This document shows positions 59,396-64,000 of a DNA stretch of 64,000 nucleotides, piece after piece. Each line of letters begins with the position of its first letter. Positions within the stretch are counted from its first letter, which is position 1. Both the position numbers and the translations under genes were made by a program. This stretch comes from Capitulum mitella (Eukaryota; Arthropoda; Thecostraca; Pollicipedomorpha; Pollicipedidae), in assembly GCA_030062745.1 (NCBI GenBank), contig CP099847.1:1038304-1102303 (forward strand). Reading direction: 5' to 3'. The notes under the pieces are model-generated. The model did not search any database, was not told the origin of the DNA, and saw only the letters and a program-made list of their open reading frames with translations.

Positions 59396-61676
59396 GACTG
59401 CTGGTGTCTGATGATCGGGCGTCACACCATCAACGCATTTCTCTGAAGACCTGCAGCCTTTGAAGAGCTCCGCGGCTGTCACGGAAACAGCAGACAACCG
59501 CACTCAAGAGCAATGAACTTAATGCTGGCTTTCCGGCTAGACTGCACTATCTTACACTCAAATATTCATCCGTCGCAGGCGCGCCGTGGCAATATGCCGT
59601 AACGTGCGTCCTTTTTTAAAGATGGCTCATGGCTATGATTCCTCCAAGGCGAAAACGGTCATGTCGTGCTTGATATTATCTTTGAATACATCCACCTTTT
59701 TGTTTTTGAAGAGCTGCAGTAATGTGCCGGTTTGAATCGAAACGTTTAACAACTAAATGGGCATATTTCGCTACTCTCGCTGCAACCGACATGAGAGGCT
59801 GCGACACTGGCAACCACAGCAGAAGACCCATTTTAACCCGCGCACGACCGTCGGTCGGCGACGATCACGCCCGACTGGTGGGCGGGGGGGGGGGCGGTTC
59901 ACCGTCCCCCTCTAGCTCACGAACGGTTGGTCGCACGATAAGAACAAGCATACCATTGGAAAACTAGTGACGAGTAGAGCTCGAAACTGGTCTCATTTTT
60001 AGTTTTAGGTAATATGTAAACAATTTACGTCCTATATATGTTTTATCATAGCCGACTACATGAGACCGAGAAACGGCCTTAGTCTCGAGGGCTGTGACTA
60101 ATAACACATAGGTAAAGGTACCAGCGCACAAATAAAGGTCCGCGGATGCCGATACACGTCTAATTTCCCCAGATTTGTTCAATATATTCGCCGAAACGTT
60201 GAGTGAAAGACACGGCAATTTTCGCGCCGACTGTCAGCGGGCGGCGCAGCGGTACGCGGAAAGAAATTAACGAAAACTAATTCTAGCGTTCCTTTATTTT
60301 CGCGACATAAGCCTATCCATGTAAATTTTATTGATCTTAGTAGTTCTTGTGACGGTTTCTCATGCTTAAATCTTGGAAAAAATTCGTTAGTTACCAATCC
60401 ACACAATTGGCGGAGCTTTATTCGCGAGAACCTGTTTATTTCCAAAATATGCTATTTTTCAAACTTTTTGAGGTTCTTGGTATTACTTACGTCTGTGCAA
60501 GCCAGTTCTGCCATTTTCTACCCATTCTGAGTAATTTACCGCTGATTTTGACTGTGTTACATTTTGGCTCACAACAGCTATTCGTGACCTGACCTCAGGT
60601 GAAAGGCTGGAAGTTATTGATACTTTGCCCAATGACGGTAACTAGATGTCTGCTTCACTCCACACTAAAAATGTCATGAAAAATTCCGCCAATTTCCGAA
60701 AAAACGGCATGTCTTCAAAATGGGTTTGACCTTAGGTCAATGACCCAGAAAATTCCGAAAAATCAGAGATAGCAGATTTGTTGCATCTGTCACGATCACT
60801 AATCGCTGAAAGTATTATTGTGACATCTTGTTTTCCGAAAGAAGTTACAGGGCGCTAAACTTTTTTGGACGTAGGCCCGTTTGACCTGACCTAGGTCAGA
60901 CATCTGACTTGGCCTGGGGTCAAAACTTTGACACAAGGTGTAAAAATGATCAAGCAAAAGGTGACACAAAGTTTCGTGTCTCTGTGTTTGTTCGTTCTCT
61001 CGCAATCCTAGAAAAACTTCAGTGGGGGCGGTCAACTGCCCCCCTCAGTCGAGGGCGGGTTAAAAATGGACGGAAGGAACAAAAAATAAACAAACATCCA
61101 GTGGCACTGAAGAACCATTGCACTGTCGCAGCCCTTTGAACGGAACACTACCGCAAAAGCGTGTGACTTGGACTTGAAGAAAGCGTGAGCTCTGCAACTC
61201 AATCCATCATTTTGCTTTGATAGTACCCTGACACCCACAGTGTCCATCAGGGACCGAGTGACTCATTTCTCACATTCTTCTGCCGAATGAATCGAGCTAA
61301 CATTTCATTGACGAGCGAATCCTTTTTTAGGTGGAAGGGTGCTAATTTAATTCGAAAGATGGTCATCAGGATATGAGGAACTACTACGCCTCCTTCTAAC
61401 AGATTCACCACTGCCAGTTTGTGCTCAAACATCATTGAAGTCTCGTGGCGCCCGATAGTCGTCCTGTAAATTCTTCTGCTAGTCTAATTTATACATCATA
61501 TATATCTTACATTTCCAATAGGTCACTTAAAGACTTCGAGGAGCAAAGGAAAGTTCAAATGAGTTACTTATATACCTGGTAATCCAACGTCAGTGGTCTC
61601 TTTGTTACGTTTGGAAAAACGGCAGTTCACTGCTGCACTTTATTCCTGCTCATTGTCATGTTGGACTTGCATGCAT
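59396..61676. other. Intergenic, no gene recognised
   Basis: Mostly AT-rich. It contains a G run at 59884-59893 and, at 60590-60915, a cluster of TGACCT/AGGTCA half-sites. No exon is recognisable. Confidence 0.5.
60727..60746. promoter_or_regulatory. Overlapping ER1 and IR1 nuclear-receptor half-sites
   Basis: TGACCTTAGGTCA (everted, 1-bp spacer, 60727-60739) overlaps AGGTCAATGACCC (inverted, 1-bp spacer, 60734-60746). The latter fits the palindromic IR1 consensus bound by EcR/USP in arthropods. TGACCTAGGTCA follows at 60887-60898. This is only a motif match, with no gene nearby. Confidence 0.25.
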
Positions 61677-61721
61677 TTTCACATTAACAGTTTAACAGTG
61701 TGTTAAACTGTTAATGTGAAA
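61677..61721. repeat. Perfect hairpin with 21-bp arms and 3-base loop
   Basis: Left arm 61677-61697 and right arm 61701-61721 are exact inverse complements around GTG. Both are AT-rich (core CATTAACAGTTTAACA). Pairing could extend further with a one-base bulge. Confidence 0.95.
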
Positions 61722-64000
61722 TGTATGTGAGCAAAATAAATTTAGGACTAATGCTCGTTTGTCTTTACATTTGACCTTACAGATCCCGTCTCTGTCAAGA
61801 CACAAAAGAGCACCCGATCAGCCGGTTGTCACCGAGCGAAAATGGCGATGGAGATGCGATAAGACGCAAACAATGGTCGACATTGCAACGGTATCGGGAG
61901 CTGCCAATTTTTACGCAGCATAATTGTGCGGTCGATTGTCCTTGAAACCCATCGGAATGCGATCGCTGGTGGCCGGAACGCTGCGAAGCGACTGACGGAC
62001 GAGGCGGCGGGCTGAGGCCGGATTCTTTTCGGACAAGCCGAGGCGCCGACACGTATTTCGCCGAACCGCCGGCGGACGGCCGAGCTGGCCATTGTTCGCC
62101 CCTCCGACGCGGCCGTGCCGACAGCGCTTTTTCTGGCGGTGGCCGACGCTAACGGCTGTCCGCGACTGCGTTTGCCGCCGTTCGAGCCAAACGAACTGGT
62201 GGAAACATTCCGAAGGCGAAAGTTCCTTTGCTGGGAAAATCATGTGCAGCTCGGCATGCTTCTTGTGTGAAGACAGATGTGTATGAACGGAAGTTTCCTT
62301 TGTTCTCTGTGTGGCCGAAATATTTCCAATTCTATAGCTTTAAGTTTACAATGATGTTGTTCAAACAGAGGGAAGCCAAACGGACTCGTGTTATTCAATA
62401 ACTTGCTGTACATGCTTCCCGTGCAAAAACTATTTTGCAGTCTAAAACGTACCTTTTCTTGTTCCATGTTCACCACTATCCTCGTCCTTGCAACGTTCTT
62501 TTGTGTTAAGCACCCGAACTGACTAATATATGCAAACTACGTACAAAACCTGACTAGGGAAACGTGCCGAGCTACAGCACAGGCCGTGACTCACAAAACC
62601 TGCGCCCTCTCTCCGAGACAGACAGCGCTGGACGTAGATGCTATCGCCGACATCAGGAGATCCTGTCAATTCAACCGGTCGCTGAGAGCGCCACGTCGGT
62701 ACAAAAACCGGCACAATGCGGAATTATGGTGCCGGGGTGGATCAGATATCACTGACAATGCGCAGCCGAGGTGCTTTTTCGCCGCTGATTAAGCAATTGC
62801 CCCGGAATAGGAGGCCATTGAAAACTTACTGTGCTTTTTATGTTCGCGAGAGAAAAGCGCTCGACGGAAACTGAATTGACGCCAAGGGGTCCGAGGTCGG
62901 CAGCTGATAAAATTGACTAAAATTGCCGATGAATTAGCTAACTCTCACAAAGCCACTTCGGTTAGAATTTAACCAAACTACACCGCTAACAAGAGGATAT
63001 TTGAGTGCATTTTTAAGCATCTGAGCACGTAAAGATTTTAAACAGCCACCTGCAAGACTAAAACAAAGGAAGGGAATGACTCACGTACGATTCGTGGGCG
63101 GCCAAACATCCGGAGCCCCGCGCCACCATGTGCTGTAACAGTTTGACGTCCAGACGTATGAACACGTGTCTGAATGTTCGAGAGTTCGACTGCGTTTGTT
63201 TTAGTCGGCAGCCATTCGTACGGTTCCAGGGAACAATTTTTTTTTAAGCAAGACTTCTTTGTTGCAGCAGAAGCGGCATTGTTACATCGTTCCTCTTTTT
63301 GCAATTTTGGGTCTTGGTGGAGGGATGTGCAGACCCTCAGCTGGTTGCGCTGCGGCTCCAAACGAAAAAAAAATATCACGAGGGTGAGGGCCCAGGCCGA
63401 AAGTTGCTACCTCAGCCTAGACACGCCGCGATACGCCCTCGACAACAGGTGACCATGATCTAGCGCCTGGCGGGCCGCCCCACTCACAACAGCCTTCTTT
63501 TCATGCCGCTAACACTGCCGTTATGTTCCTGACATTGTTATCCGCACCACTGCGCCACACCGGTAACAACGCACAAGACTGTTACCTGAGCGCACAAAAT
63601 CTGACGGCGTTTGCAATCCCTAAAACGATCGGTGTCGCTTCCATGCGCACACATTTTTAAACGTGCAATAGTAGACCAGAAGGCTTCAGCGGAAGACACC
63701 ATGACACACATGGTAGCCGGATCGCCTTGTGAGAGTCAGCAGTGTATCTTGTCCACGCAGAGCTCAGTCACACGGCGCTGCTTTCGTAAGCTGAAAGAAT
63801 TCGGCCGCGGTACTGACTCAGGGACAAAGTCATTTTGCCGATCTCCGGCAGTCGTGGCTGCTTCTTCAAGTCCACCGATGAAGCCAAAAAAAAAGGAAGA
63901 AATCAACCAAACCGAAATACGAAAACAAAAACCAAATCGAGGAAAATAAGGAAGCAACAAAGAGATAAAAGCACGGACCAGTGCTATAAATATGATTTTT
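61722..64000. other. Intergenic, no gene recognised
   Basis: A small GC-rich patch lies at 61950-62200. Otherwise the composition is AT-rich with short frames only and no recognisable exon. Confidence 0.5.

Overview
This is animal nuclear DNA. The genes have spliced exons with GT-AG introns of 0.4-3.7 kb, there is no operon-style bacterial gene packing, and four metazoan protein families are recognisable. Coding third positions are extremely GC-rich. The non-coding DNA alternates between AT-rich stretches and islands of very high GC rich in GGCCGG. Minisatellites, (CT)n and (TA)n tracts and small DNA-transposon copies are frequent. The Delta gene has nine EGF repeats, with all but part of the first in one large terminal exon, which fits a protostome invertebrate. 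A crustacean such as a barnacle is possible, but the window alone cannot settle the species.

Region by region: 250-891 is a ~150-bp satellite. 1419-7441 (+) is PIGF, a subunit of the GPI ethanolamine-phosphate transferases, in five exons whose phases all agree. Its last codon is followed after four bases by the complete small ORF of the serine palmitoyltransferase small subunit (SPTSSA type, 7446-7670). After another 150 bp comes a single-exon RPP38-like RNase P/MRP subunit (7821-8717). The three same-strand genes are packed tightly enough to suggest a shared transcript.

8718-34738 holds no gene I can recognise. It contains 40-bp and 51-bp minisatellites, a hAT-like MITE with 8-bp target duplications (15455-15892), a long (CT)n tract, and a 2.46-kb palindrome made of two inverted piggyBac-like elements bounded and joined by TTAA (21220-23684).

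34739-44524 (+) is a Notch ligand of the Delta class in six exons: signal peptide, MNNL, DSL, nine EGF repeats, one membrane span and a cytoplasmic tail ending in ATEV. One extra base in exon 6 (about 43135) breaks the frame inside EGF2. It is either an assembly error or a real lesion.

45331-64000 again shows no recognisable gene. It has a 44-bp hairpin-forming minisatellite, an 83-bp repeat, a second hAT-like MITE in the opposite orientation (58993-59387), a cluster of AGGTCA half-site arrangements, and a perfect 21-bp-arm hairpin at 61677-61721.

Functionally, PIGF and SPTSSA both act on lipids in the ER membrane (GPI anchors and sphingoid bases), RPP38 belongs to the tRNA/rRNA processing ribonucleoproteins, and Delta acts in cell-cell signalling. 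No functional link between the two loci is visible.
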